A stretch of DNA of 64,000 bases, from contig CAJUGH010000022.1 in NCBI GenBank assembly GCA_910586215.1, positions 1 to 64,000 on the forward strand, given 5' to 3'. Each line of letters opens with the position of its first letter. The stretch's first letter is position 1. Source of the DNA: an uncultured Acetatifactor sp. GTDB lineage: Bacteria; Bacillota; Clostridia; Lachnospirales; Lachnospiraceae. The notes below the pieces were generated by a model. It saw only the letters and a list, made by a program, of their open reading frames with translations. It did not search any database and was not told the DNA's origin. The position numbers and the translations under genes were made by a program. Below, piece after piece: positions 41,540 to 50,533 of the stretch.

Positions 41540-42661
41540 ATGGGAGAGAAAGGAAATGCAGCATTTACAGTTGCCATGCTTGCCGCAGTGATCCTGTTGT
41601 TCACTGTGGCAGATTTCTTTGCCGGGGACAGGCTGTACTCGGAGGCAGAGAACAGGATCCTGGCATCCAGGCCGGAATTTACCCTTCAAGGATTGTTTGG
41701 GGGAAGTTTCACTTCGGACTATGAGGAATATGTGACGGACCAGTTTGTGGGAAGGGACAAATGGATTGCCATCAAGACCATGACGGAGATTGCCCTCTGG
41801 AAGAAGGAGATCAACGGAGTATACCTGGGGGCAGACGGTTACCTTCTGGAACAGCACCTGCCGGAACAATATACGGTATCCCAGGAGGCCAAGAAGACAG
41901 CTATGCTTGGCAGGCTGGCCCAGGACTGGAACGCCATGGTGATGTTGGTGCCCACGGCAGACAATGTCATGAGATTCCGGCTGCCTCCCAATGCGCCCTC
42001 CTATGACCAGCGCAGGCTCCTGGAACGGGCGTCCCAGATGGTGGATGACAGCCGGTATGTGGATGTATACCAGGCACTACAGGGCCATGCCCAGGAGGAG
42101 ATCTACTATCGCACGGATCATCACTGGACCAGTCTCGGGGCCTACTATGGCTACCTGGCCTGGGCAGAGAAGACAGGGAAGGAGCCGTTTCCCTACCAGG
42201 TCACCAACATGGTCACAGTTTCTGAGGACTTTCTGGGCACCCTGCACTCCCGGCTCAATCTGGACTGGAGGAAAGACAGGATCCAGTATTTCAGGGAGAC
42301 AGACCAGCAGGCTGTACAGGTGGTCTACGACCTGCAGACCCAGAAGGATTCCTGTTACGAGCCGGCATACCTGGAGACCAAGAACCAGTATGGCTTCTTC
42401 CTGGATGACAATCACGCTTTCATAGAGATCCATACGGAGAACCGGAACGGGGAATCGCTGTTCGTGCTGAAGGACTCTTATGCCAATTGCTTCATTCCCT
42501 TGCTGCTGCCCCACTATGAACATATCTATGTGGTGGACCTGCGGTACTTCAAGGGAAGGCTGTATGGCTTGATGGAACAGTATGGGACCAGGAAAGAGAT
42601 GGATGTGCTGGTGTTGTATAATTGTGTGCATTTTCTGGAAGATTTCTGGTATGCAGAATGA
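41540..42661 (+). CDS. DHHW-family protein (AlgJ/AlgX-like O-acetyltransferase partner)
   Basis: A 373-aa protein with an N-terminal signal anchor (AAFTVAMLAAVILLFTVADFF) and an SGNH-like extracellular domain. RTDHHWTSLGAYYGYL carries the family Asp-His-His-Trp motif and FVLKDSYANCFIPLLLPHY the catalytic Ser region. It should receive acyl groups from the MBOAT protein and place them on a surface polymer. TTAGGAGG precedes the ATG. Confidence 0.92.
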   Translation: MGEKGNAAFTVAMLAAVILLFTVADFFAGDRLYSEAENRILASRPEFTLQGLFGGSFTSDYEEYVTDQFVGRDKWIAIKTMTEIALWKKEINGVYLGADGYLLEQHLPEQYTVSQEAKKTAMLGRLAQDWNAMVMLVPTADNVMRFRLPPNAPSYDQRRLLERASQMVDDSRYVDVYQALQGHAQEEIYYRTDHHWTSLGAYYGYLAWAEKTGKEPFPYQVTNMVTVSEDFLGTLHSRLNLDWRKDRIQYFRETDQQAVQVVYDLQTQKDSCYEPAYLETKNQYGFFLDDNHAFIEIHTENRNGESLFVLKDSYANCFIPLLLPHYEHIYVVDLRYFKGRLYGLMEQYGTRKEMDVLVLYNCVHFLEDFWYAE

Positions 42662-42765
42662 GCCGGGAGAAGATTCGGCAGCAGGCTGTGGAAGGGCTGC
42701 GCAAAACGGCCCGGGAGCCCGGAAAAGGAAGATACCAGAGTATGGAAGGCACAGGGAGGTGGCCT

Positions 42766-43419
42766 ATGAGGGCAGTGGTTTTTGATATGGACGGAATCCT
42801 GTTTGATACGGAAAGGCTCTGTCTGGAGGGCTGGCGGGCAGTTGCCCGGGCCAATGGTTTTACAGGGGTAGAGGAGATATTCCCCAAATGTGTGGGGCTG
42901 AGTGAAAAGGACTGTAAAAGGGTAGTGACCCAGGATCTGGGAGAGGATTTCGACTATTCCCGGTTTTCCCAGAAGGTGTCTTCCTGGATGCGGCAATACA
43001 TAGCAGAATATGGCCTGCCTGTGATGAAGGGGGCAGAACATCTGCTGGAGTGGCTGGAAGCAGAGGAATGGAAGATAGGACTGGCTTCTTCCACCAGGTA
43101 TGATTCTGTGGTAAGGCACCTGGAGAGGAGCGGTCTCAGGCATTATTTCTCCCAGCTTACCACAGGGGATATGGTGGAACATTCCAAGCCACAGCCACAC
43201 ATATACCTGCTGGCCTGCCGCCGCATGGGAGTGGAGCCGGGGGAGACGTATGCCATTGAGGATTCCCCCAACGGTATACGCGCCGCGCACGGCGCAGGGA
43301 TGATTCCCTTGATGGTGCCGGACATGATAGCGCCTGATGAAGAGATGCGGTGTCTTTCCAGGGAGATCTTTGACAGCCTGGAGGATGTACTGGCCTATTT
43401 GCAGAGGGAGGAAAGGTGA
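42766..43419 (+). CDS. HAD-superfamily phosphatase (beta-phosphoglucomutase-like)
   Basis: A 217-aa HAD hydrolase. DMDGILFD holds the nucleophile Asp 8 and acid Asp 10, an alpha-helical cap follows, then GLASST, SKPQPHIYL (Lys) and IEDSPNGI (acidic motif). The small-sugar-phosphate phosphatase group is likely; the substrate is unknown. GGGAGG before the ATG at 42766 supports this start; an in-frame ATG at 42658 overlaps the DHHW stop but has no ribosome site. Its stop overlaps the start of rsmA. Confidence 0.9.
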   Translation: MRAVVFDMDGILFDTERLCLEGWRAVARANGFTGVEEIFPKCVGLSEKDCKRVVTQDLGEDFDYSRFSQKVSSWMRQYIAEYGLPVMKGAEHLLEWLEAEEWKIGLASSTRYDSVVRHLERSGLRHYFSQLTTGDMVEHSKPQPHIYLLACRRMGVEPGETYAIEDSPNGIRAAHGAGMIPLMVPDMIAPDEEMRCLSREIFDSLEDVLAYLQREER

Positions 43420-44273
43420 TGGCATATCTGGGAGTCCCGAAGAATACCATAGAGATCCTGCAGAAATACAATTTTCATTTCCAGAAAAAATACGGGCAGA
43501 ATTTCCTGGTGGATACCAGTGTTCTGGAGCGGATCATGGATGCGGCAGGGATTACAGGGGAAGACTGTGTCCTGGAGATTGGCCCCGGCATCGGCACCAT
43601 GACCCAGTACCTGGCAGAACGGGCCAGGGAGGTGGTGGCAGTGGAGATTGACAGGAATCTGATCCCCATCCTGGAGGACACTCTTTCGGAATATGATAAT
43701 GTCACGGTTATAAATGAAGACATTTTGAAGCTGGATGTGGGACAGGTGGCCCTGGACAAAAACGAAGGGCGTCCCTTGAAAGTGGTGGCGAACCTGCCAT
43801 ACTATATCACCACCCCCATTATCATGGGGCTGTTCGAGAACCATGTACCCCTGGAGGGCATCACCATCATGGTGCAGAAGGAGGTGGCAGACCGGATGCG
43901 CACAGGACCCGGCACCAAGGAGTACGGTGCGTTGTCCCTGGCGGTGCAGTACTATGCCAGTCCCAGGCTGGTGGCCTATGTGCCGCCCAACTGTTTCATT
44001 CCCAGGCCCAATGTGGGAAGTGCGGTGATCCATCTGGCCCGGTACGGGGAGCCGCCGGTACAGGTGCAGGATGAGGGAAAACTTTTCGCGCTGATCCGGG
44101 CAGCCTTCAACCAGAGGCGCAAGACCCTGGCCAACAGTATCCAGAATGCCCCGGGACTTGGGATTTCCAGACAGCAGGTAACGGCGGCCCTGGAAGAGAT
44201 GGGACTGCCCGGGGCCGTGCGGGGGGAGGCACTGACACTGGGGCAGTTTGCAGTGCTTTCAGATTTGTTGTAA
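43419..44273 (+). CDS. rsmA: 16S rRNA dimethyladenosine transferase RsmA (KsgA)
   Basis: A 284-aa methyltransferase that dimethylates the two adjacent adenines at the 3' end of 16S rRNA. It has FHFQKKYGQNFL, LEIGPGIGTMTQYLAE (SAM loop), and the catalytic NLPYYITT, followed by the C-terminal FNQRRKTLANSI. The ATG shares bases with the stop of the HAD gene (TGATG), so the two are translationally coupled. Confidence 0.96.
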   Translation: MAYLGVPKNTIEILQKYNFHFQKKYGQNFLVDTSVLERIMDAAGITGEDCVLEIGPGIGTMTQYLAERAREVVAVEIDRNLIPILEDTLSEYDNVTVINEDILKLDVGQVALDKNEGRPLKVVANLPYYITTPIIMGLFENHVPLEGITIMVQKEVADRMRTGPGTKEYGALSLAVQYYASPRLVAYVPPNCFIPRPNVGSAVIHLARYGEPPVQVQDEGKLFALIRAAFNQRRKTLANSIQNAPGLGISRQQVTAALEEMGLPGAVRGEALTLGQFAVLSDLL

Positions 44274-44637
44274 TACGGTTAATCTTGTCTTTTATTCCCG
44301 CGAGTAATGAGACAAGTAGGTGTGCTTGCACATATTTGGCGAATGCCGCGAGGGCTAATACCCCACAGCTTGTTGCGGGGTAATTGGCTTTTGACATCCA
44401 TAATGGGACATGGTAAAATGTTGAACCAGGAGAACAATATATCAACTCCTGGCTTCTTGTATGCCAGGACACACAAAGACGCCGTTTCCCCTGGCTGTAC
44501 AGGTGTTTTTGTCCGGGGAACAGGACAGCGGAAAGCGCCGTAGGTGCATAAAGTGTTGGAAGCAACACTTTGCGAATGGCGTGGTATGAACTGTTACACT
44601 GTAACTATAACTGCCAAAGGATAGGGAGCGAAATACC
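44274..44637. other. intergenic region with repeat element and hairpins
   Basis: No gene is visible in this 364-bp gap. It holds the forward copy of the interspersed repeat (44294-44382), a hairpin AAGTGTTG/CAACACTT with a 4-nt loop (44551-44570) followed by TTGCGAATGGCG, and a small dyad GTTAC/GTAAC (44593-44605) before the next start. Confidence 0.6.
44294..44382. repeat. interspersed hairpin repeat element, forward orientation
   Basis: The 27-bp block 44294-44320 matches 18572-18598 (reverse) at 25 positions, and the 16-mer GCGAATGCCGCGAGGG (44339-44354) matches 18501-18516 exactly. It ends in TACCCC/GGGGTA (44359-44382), a terminator-like stem after rsmA. Confidence 0.8.
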
Positions 44638-47600
44638 TTGGATAAGTATGAATATAAAGTAAGTGCAGAAGAAATAAAAGACCTGATTGCCCGGGGAGAA
44701 TATGGACAGGCGGCTGAGATTGCAGATACCATCGACTGGCGCAGGGTCAAGAGCGTGATGATGCTGTGTACCATCAGCGATCTGTACAAGATCAACAGGC
44801 GCTATGAAGACGCCAGGAATATGTTGCTGCTGGCATACGAGAGAAGACCGGGAGGAAGGACTATCTGCTATTCCCTCTGTGAACTCTGCATCAAGACAGA
44901 GGAGTATGTGCAGGCACTGAACTATTATAAAGAATTTGTCCAGGTGGCGCCCAAGGATCCGGGACGGTATGTCCTGCAATACAAGCTGTATGAGGCCCAG
45001 GATGTAAGCCTGGAAGAGCGCATTGGTGTCCTGGAGGAACTGAAGAAGAGGGATTACCGGGAGAAGTGGGCTTATGAACTGGCGTATCTCTACCACAGGG
45101 TAGGACTGGAGACAAAATGTGTAGAAGAATGTGATGAAATGATCCTGTGGTTTGGCGAGGGCAGGTATGTGGTAAAGGCTATGGAACTGAAAATGCTGCA
45201 TCAGCCCTTAAGTCCTGAACAGCAGGAGAAATATGACAGGCGCTTCGAGGAAGCCGGGGATTATCAGGGATATGGGCCGGAACAGGACACAAATTATTCT
45301 GGGGAAAATGGTTCCGGGCAAAACTACACACAGGAAAATGGCACAGAAGGTAACTATGTAGAAGGAAATGATCTGGAAGGAGGTTACGCAGAGGGTTCAG
45401 ATGATATAGCATATGACAGGGATCCTGCCCTGGAAGGACAATATGGGGATGCAGGGTATGCCACGGACGGAACCGGGGATAGGATATACCAGGATGCAGG
45501 CCAGTATGGGTATGGAACCGGGGATGCGGGGTACCAGGATGCAGGCCAGTACGGGTATGGAACCGGGGATGCGGAGTACCAGGATGCAGGCCAGTACGGG
45601 TATGGAACCGGGGACACGGGATACCAGGATGCAGGCCAGTACGGGTATGGAACCGGGGACACGGGATACCAGGATGCAGGCCAGTACGGGTATGGAACCG
45701 GGGACACAGGGTACCAGGATAACGGCCAGGGGTATGGTATAGATACATACTACCAGGATGGTGTGGCAGGCTATGGAAGCGGAGAACCAGGCACAGAAGA
45801 GATGTACAGCCAGGATAACCCTGTGCCGGAACCGGGACACTTGCAGGATGGGAATGCCTATTACCAAGAACCTGGGGCAGACTATGGAACCGGGGAACCG
45901 GGCATGGCGGATGCAGCCTACCAGGGTACTCCGGGCCCATATGGGGATGGAACCGGCCAGGACGTGGAACCTATGGAGGATGGGACAGGGGAAGGACAGC
46001 AGACAGGCTATACGCCGGAGGAGATGGAGATCCAGGTAAAGACCATGGATGTGAGCCGGTATAATACCATCAATCTCCAGGCAGAACTGGCGGCAGGACT
46101 TAGGGAAGTGCTGAAGGAGGAACGGAAGGAAGAACAGACATTTTCACAGCCTGTGCCGGCACCCATGACGGGAACAGATGTCAGCCAGGGGACTCATGAC
46201 AGGGAAGAAGGGCAGAATGCCGGGGGACAGGTACCGGAAGCCATGCAGGAAGAAGGAGAGGCACCGGGGAAGGATCCCAGACAGTCCCGGACAGGTACCA
46301 TCCAGGGAGATGCCTTTGGCCGGGACCAGGAGGAAGTGGAAAGTTCGGAAGTATTTTTCGGGGAGACAGAGGAGCTTGGCGGGCTGCCCCAGGAGGAACC
46401 CGTACCAGAAGAAACCACTGGTGCAGCAGGCAGGACGGCCACACAACAGGTTTCCCCGGCCCGGAGCGGGAAAGAGGAAGAAGTGCTGAAAGCGCAGCCG
46501 CCCAGGGAACTGGCAGGGGTGTTGTCCCAGGAGTCAGACGGGCAGCTCAGCCTGGTGATGCCGGAAAGTGAGAGGATAGAGAAACAGATCACCGGGCAGA
46601 TGAACATAGAAGATGTACTGGCGGAATGGGAACAGATGAAGAAAGAGAACGCCAGGAAGCAGAAGGAAGAAGTGAGGAAGCGGGTCCTCCAACAGACAGG
46701 GGACATGTTCACGGAATTTGAGGCATCTGTCCGGGATGGGTTGTTGGAGAGGCTGGAGGGAGGACTGCCCGTAGACCTGGAAGCCCTGGCCGGGGCAGCG
46801 CCTGCCGGGACGGGCGAAAATGCAGACGAGGTTGACGGCCAGGGTGATTCCGGAAATGAGCAAGATATCTTTTCCCAGGAAGATCCTGGAGATTTTGAGG
46901 CCGGAGAAGACGAATCCTATGATACATATGAAGAGGAGGAATTTGCAGGAGAGGACCTTGCAGAAGAAGATTTTCTGGAAGAAGACACTGGGGAAGAAGA
47001 TTTCGCAGAAGAAGACCTAGTGGAAGGCGGTTTTACAGAAGAAGATTTCCCGGAGGGGGAGTCCCAGGGGGAAGAGCTTTATGATGACCTGGAGATGGGT
47101 CAGACCGGGGAAGGGCTTTTCACGGAAACAGAGGAGACCCAGGCCGGGGAAGAGCTTTCCACGGAAACAGAGGAGACCCAGGCCGGGGAAGAGTTTTCCA
47201 CGGAAACAGAGGAGACCCAGGCCGGGGAAGAGCTTTCCACGGAAACAGAGGAGGCCCAGGCCGGGGAAGAGCTTTCCACGGAAACAGAGGAGACCCAGAC
47301 CGGAGAAGAGCCTTTCCATAGGACCGGAGCAGCAGAGGGGCAGGAGGAAGTTTCTGCCGGGGAAGAGGCGCCAGAGGAAAGGGAAGGATTCCCAGAGGGT
47401 CAGGCAACGGCCAGGGAGGGCCGGCACCGGGGGGCTGGCACCGGCCCGGAACTTAGGGGCCGGGGTAAGGTGGCCGGGAAGATTACCCGGACGCCGGACG
47501 GCGCATTGCGTATGGGAATCCGGATACCACCCAAGCCGTCTGTGGAAAGGGATCAGGCCAAGATCCGCAGTCTTACCAGGGAAGAAAAGGAGTTATATGG

Positions 47601-48309
47601 TCCGTTTATCCAGAGCCGGGCGGCCAGGGAACAGCTGGTGAAAGCCATTGACAATATCAGTATGGCGGCGTTCACGGGCAATATCATTATTACTGGGGAG
47701 GAAGGGATGGATACCATCACCCTGGCCAAGAACATGATCCGGGAGGTGCAGGTCACAGACAGCAATTTCTCCGGCAAGGTGGCCAAGATCTCCGGAAGAG
47801 CCTTGAACAAAAAGGATGTGGAGTCCACCTTGAAGCGGCTGAAGAGTGGTGCCTTGATCATTGAAAAGGCACCGGACATGGAGGAGGGAACCACTGCCGC
47901 GCTCCACAAGGCGCTGCAGCAGGAGTCCATGGGTATCATCATTGTCCTGGAAGGTACCAGGAAGGCCATCAACAAGCTGCTGGAGAAGGATCCGGAACTG
48001 GCTGGTTGTTTCACGGCCAGGGTGGACATAGAGGCCCTCAGCAATGACATGCTGGTGGCGTTCGGCAGGCAATATGCCAGGGAGAAGGAGTACTTCATTG
48101 ATGACCTGGGAGTGCTGGCCCTGCATACCCGGGTGGACGAACTTCAGACCAGCGATCATGTGGTGACGGTGATGGAGGTAAAGGAGATCGTGGATGAGGC
48201 CATCCGTCATGCCAATAGAAAAACCATGGGGCATTTCTTTGACATTTTGCTGGCAAAGAGGTATGATGAAGAGGACATGATTATCTTAAGCGAGAAAGAT
48301 TTTGTGTGA
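44638..48309 (+). CDS. giant TPR protein with repeat regions and a degenerate AAA-like C-terminal domain
   Basis: A 1,223-aa protein starting at TTG after AGGATAGGGAG. Residues 1-195 are TPR-like helices (YGQAAEIADTIDWRRVKSVM, DARNMLLLAYERRPGG). Residues about 200-480 are Gly/Tyr/Asp-rich, with five 15-residue repeats. A long acidic, disordered region follows, with five 13-residue repeats (TEETQAGEELSTE type). The last 240 residues resemble a SpoVK/CbbX-type AAA module, but the P-loop position reads ITGEEGMDTITLAK without GK-S/T, so ATP binding is doubtful. It precedes glgB by 15 bp. No signal peptide. A scaffold role is only a guess. Confidence 0.75.
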   Translation: MDKYEYKVSAEEIKDLIARGEYGQAAEIADTIDWRRVKSVMMLCTISDLYKINRRYEDARNMLLLAYERRPGGRTICYSLCELCIKTEEYVQALNYYKEFVQVAPKDPGRYVLQYKLYEAQDVSLEERIGVLEELKKRDYREKWAYELAYLYHRVGLETKCVEECDEMILWFGEGRYVVKAMELKMLHQPLSPEQQEKYDRRFEEAGDYQGYGPEQDTNYSGENGSGQNYTQENGTEGNYVEGNDLEGGYAEGSDDIAYDRDPALEGQYGDAGYATDGTGDRIYQDAGQYGYGTGDAGYQDAGQYGYGTGDAEYQDAGQYGYGTGDTGYQDAGQYGYGTGDTGYQDAGQYGYGTGDTGYQDNGQGYGIDTYYQDGVAGYGSGEPGTEEMYSQDNPVPEPGHLQDGNAYYQEPGADYGTGEPGMADAAYQGTPGPYGDGTGQDVEPMEDGTGEGQQTGYTPEEMEIQVKTMDVSRYNTINLQAELAAGLREVLKEERKEEQTFSQPVPAPMTGTDVSQGTHDREEGQNAGGQVPEAMQEEGEAPGKDPRQSRTGTIQGDAFGRDQEEVESSEVFFGETEELGGLPQEEPVPEETTGAAGRTATQQVSPARSGKEEEVLKAQPPRELAGVLSQESDGQLSLVMPESERIEKQITGQMNIEDVLAEWEQMKKENARKQKEEVRKRVLQQTGDMFTEFEASVRDGLLERLEGGLPVDLEALAGAAPAGTGENADEVDGQGDSGNEQDIFSQEDPGDFEAGEDESYDTYEEEEFAGEDLAEEDFLEEDTGEEDFAEEDLVEGGFTEEDFPEGESQGEELYDDLEMGQTGEGLFTETEETQAGEELSTETEETQAGEEFSTETEETQAGEELSTETEEAQAGEELSTETEETQTGEEPFHRTGAAEGQEEVSAGEEAPEEREGFPEGQATAREGRHRGAGTGPELRGRGKVAGKITRTPDGALRMGIRIPPKPSVERDQAKIRSLTREEKELYGPFIQSRAAREQLVKAIDNISMAAFTGNIIITGEEGMDTITLAKNMIREVQVTDSNFSGKVAKISGRALNKKDVESTLKRLKSGALIIEKAPDMEEGTTAALHKALQQESMGIIIVLEGTRKAINKLLEKDPELAGCFTARVDIEALSNDMLVAFGRQYAREKEYFIDDLGVLALHTRVDELQTSDHVVTVMEVKEIVDEAIRHANRKTMGHFFDILLAKRYDEEDMIILSEKDFV
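45493..45717 (+). repeat. 45-bp tandem repeat, five copies
   Basis: Five 45-bp units, each coding DAGQYGYGTGDxxYQ, follow without gaps. The third base positions are also conserved, pointing to recent expansion. Confidence 0.95.
47125..47319 (+). repeat. 39-bp tandem repeat, five copies
   Basis: Five 39-bp units (47125, 47164, 47203, 47242, 47281) code ETEETQAGEELST with few changes. They extend the acidic region of the giant TPR protein. Confidence 0.95.
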
Positions 48310-48324
48310 AAGGCTGGGTAAGGT

Positions 48325-50394
48325 ATGGCAGGACAAACAGGGAAGGGAACAAAAGAAGTGGAAGCAGGGAAGGCAGCAGGACAGGTAACGGAGAAAAAGT
48401 CATCCGGCAGGATGGCAGGGAACGGTTCCAGGGTGGAAAAAACGACAGCCAGGGCGGCAGGAACTTCATCTAGTGCAGGGAAAACAGGAGCCGGGGTACC
48501 GGAGCAGGTGTTTATCTCGGAGGCAGACCAGTATCTGTTCTCCCAGGGAACCCACTATGATATCTACAAGAAGCTGGGGGCACACAGATCCCAGGAAAAT
48601 GGGGAGAGCGGCTATTATTTCGGTGTATGGGCACCCAATGCGGCAGCCGTGCATGTGATTGGCAGCTTCAACGGCTGGAATGAGACATCCCACCCCATGG
48701 AGAAGCTTGGCCCGGTAGGCATCTGGGGTCTGTTCATCCCCGGTGTGGGCGAAGGGGCCATGTACAAATTCCTGGTCACGGCAGCAGATGGCAGGAAGCT
48801 CTACAAGGCAGATCCCTTTGCCAACTACGCGGAGTTCCGTCCGGGCACGGCATCCGTGACCACAGACCTGACCGGGTTCGCCTGGCAGGACGGAAAATGG
48901 ATGGAACAGCGGGATAAAAAGGATCCCCAGAGGGAACCCATGGCAATCTATGAGTGCCATATCGGGTCCTTCATGAAACATCCGGACGGCACAGAGGATG
49001 GCTTCTACAATTACAGGCAGTTTGCCGACAGGATCGTGGCATATCTCAGGGAGATGAAATACACCCATGTGGAACTGATGGGGATTGCAGAGCATCCTTT
49101 TGACGGCTCCTGGGGATACCAGGTGACGGGTTATTACGCGCCTACCGCCAGATACGGGACGCCCAAGGATTTCATGTATCTTGTGAATGAATTGCACAAG
49201 ATCGGGGTGGGAGTGATCCTGGACTGGGTACCGGCCCACTTCGCCACAGATGCCCATGGCCTGGGAGAATTTGACGGCCAGTGTATCTATGAGCATCCGG
49301 ACCCACGGCTGGGGGAGCATCCCGACTGGGGGACCAAGATTTTCAACTATGGGAAATATGAGGTGAAGAATTTCCTCATTGCCAATGTGCTGTTCTGGCT
49401 TAGGGAGTTCCATGTGGACGGGATCCGGGTGGATGCGGTGGCTTCCATGCTGTACCTGGATTACGGCAAGAAGGACGGTCAGTGGCTGCCCAATAAGTTC
49501 GGCGGCAACAAGAACCTGGAGGCCATCGAATTCTTCAAACACATGAATTCCGTGGTAAGAGGGACGTACCCGGGATTCCTGACCATAGCGGAGGAATCTA
49601 CCGCCTGGCCCGATGTGACAGGGCAGATTGGCGGGGACAGCCTGGGATTCACTTTCAAGTGGAACATGGGCTGGATGCATGATTTCTGTGAATATATGAA
49701 GCTGGATCCCATCTATAGGAAGGGTTGCCACTATGGCATGACCTTTGCCATGAGCTATAATGAGGCAGAGAAATATATCTTGCCCCTGTCCCACGATGAA
49801 GTGGTACACCTGAAATGCTCCATGGTGAACAAGATGCCCGGCTATCCGGTGGACAAATATGCCAACCTGCGGGTGGGTTATGCCTACATGTTCGGCCATT
49901 CCGGCAAGAAACTGCTCTTCATGGGCCAGGAATTCGGCCAGGAGCGGGAGTGGAGCGAGGCCAGGGAACTGGACTGGTTCCTGCTGGGAGAGAAATCCAA
50001 TGCAGGCATGCAGGAATATGTGAAGACGCTGCTTTTGCTATACCGGAAGTATCCGGCCCTGTATGAACTGGATGACTCCTGGGCAGGTTTCGAATGGATG
50101 AATGCGGATGATGCGGAGGAGAGCGTGTTCTCCTTCGTGAGGAAGTCTTCCACAGGTACCAACAGCCTGCTGTTCGTGCTGAACATGACACCGGTGAAAC
50201 GGGAGGAGTACCGGGTGCCCGTGCCCAGGAAGAAAAAATATAAACTGCTCCTAAACAGCGATGAGGAGAGGTTCGGGGGCTGGGGGAATGAACTGCCGGC
50301 AGAGATCATGGCACAGAAGGTTCCCTATCATTTCCATGATTATTCCCTGACACTGGATCTGCCTCCTTACGGCGCAGCAGTGTATGTATTTTGA
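48325..50394 (+). CDS. glgB: 1,4-alpha-glucan branching enzyme
   Basis: A 689-aa GH13 enzyme that makes alpha-1,6 branches in glycogen. A Lys/Gly/Ala-rich N-terminal tail (about 60 residues) is extra. A CBM48-like domain (YYFGVWAPNAAAVHVIGSFNGWN) comes next. The barrel has GVILDWVPAHF, DGIRVDAVASMLYLDYG (nucleophile Asp), TIAEEST (acid Glu) and LSHDEVVH. The ribosome site before 48325 is weak, so the start could lie within the tail. No other glycogen gene is adjacent; the upstream partner is the giant TPR protein. Confidence 0.95.
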   Translation: MAGQTGKGTKEVEAGKAAGQVTEKKSSGRMAGNGSRVEKTTARAAGTSSSAGKTGAGVPEQVFISEADQYLFSQGTHYDIYKKLGAHRSQENGESGYYFGVWAPNAAAVHVIGSFNGWNETSHPMEKLGPVGIWGLFIPGVGEGAMYKFLVTAADGRKLYKADPFANYAEFRPGTASVTTDLTGFAWQDGKWMEQRDKKDPQREPMAIYECHIGSFMKHPDGTEDGFYNYRQFADRIVAYLREMKYTHVELMGIAEHPFDGSWGYQVTGYYAPTARYGTPKDFMYLVNELHKIGVGVILDWVPAHFATDAHGLGEFDGQCIYEHPDPRLGEHPDWGTKIFNYGKYEVKNFLIANVLFWLREFHVDGIRVDAVASMLYLDYGKKDGQWLPNKFGGNKNLEAIEFFKHMNSVVRGTYPGFLTIAEESTAWPDVTGQIGGDSLGFTFKWNMGWMHDFCEYMKLDPIYRKGCHYGMTFAMSYNEAEKYILPLSHDEVVHLKCSMVNKMPGYPVDKYANLRVGYAYMFGHSGKKLLFMGQEFGQEREWSEARELDWFLLGEKSNAGMQEYVKTLLLLYRKYPALYELDDSWAGFEWMNADDAEESVFSFVRKSSTGTNSLLFVLNMTPVKREEYRVPVPRKKKYKLLLNSDEERFGGWGNELPAEIMAQKVPYHFHDYSLTLDLPPYGAAVYVF

Positions 50395-50426
50395 GACGCT
50401 TAAGGCATAATTCAGACCTTCCATAG

Positions 50427-50454
50427 TAAAGAAATAGTTCTGTTTTTCCGAAAT
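50427..50454 (+). promoter_or_regulatory. sigma-28 (SigD)-type flagellar promoter
   Basis: TAAA (50427-50430), 16 bp, then TCCGAAAT (50447-50454) fits the flagellar sigma consensus TAAA-N15-GCCGATAT. It precedes the FliK-like gene and flagellin. The start point would fall inside the stem of the glgB terminator. Confidence 0.6.
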
Positions 50455-50487
50455 AAAGGGTGAGTGCAGAAAATGCACTTGCCCTTT
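50455..50487 (+). terminator. terminator of glgB overlapping the flagellar start site
   Basis: AAAGGGTGAGTGCA (50455-50468) pairs with TGCACTTGCCCTTT (50474-50487) over 14 bp with two wobbles, followed after 4 bases by TTTTT. Read-through from glgB forms the whole stem; a transcript started at the adjacent flagellar promoter would lack part of the 5' arm. Confidence 0.75.
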
Positions 50488-50533
50488 TGGAATTTTTATC
50501 GGTGGTTCACACGTGAGTATAGGAGGAATTACC

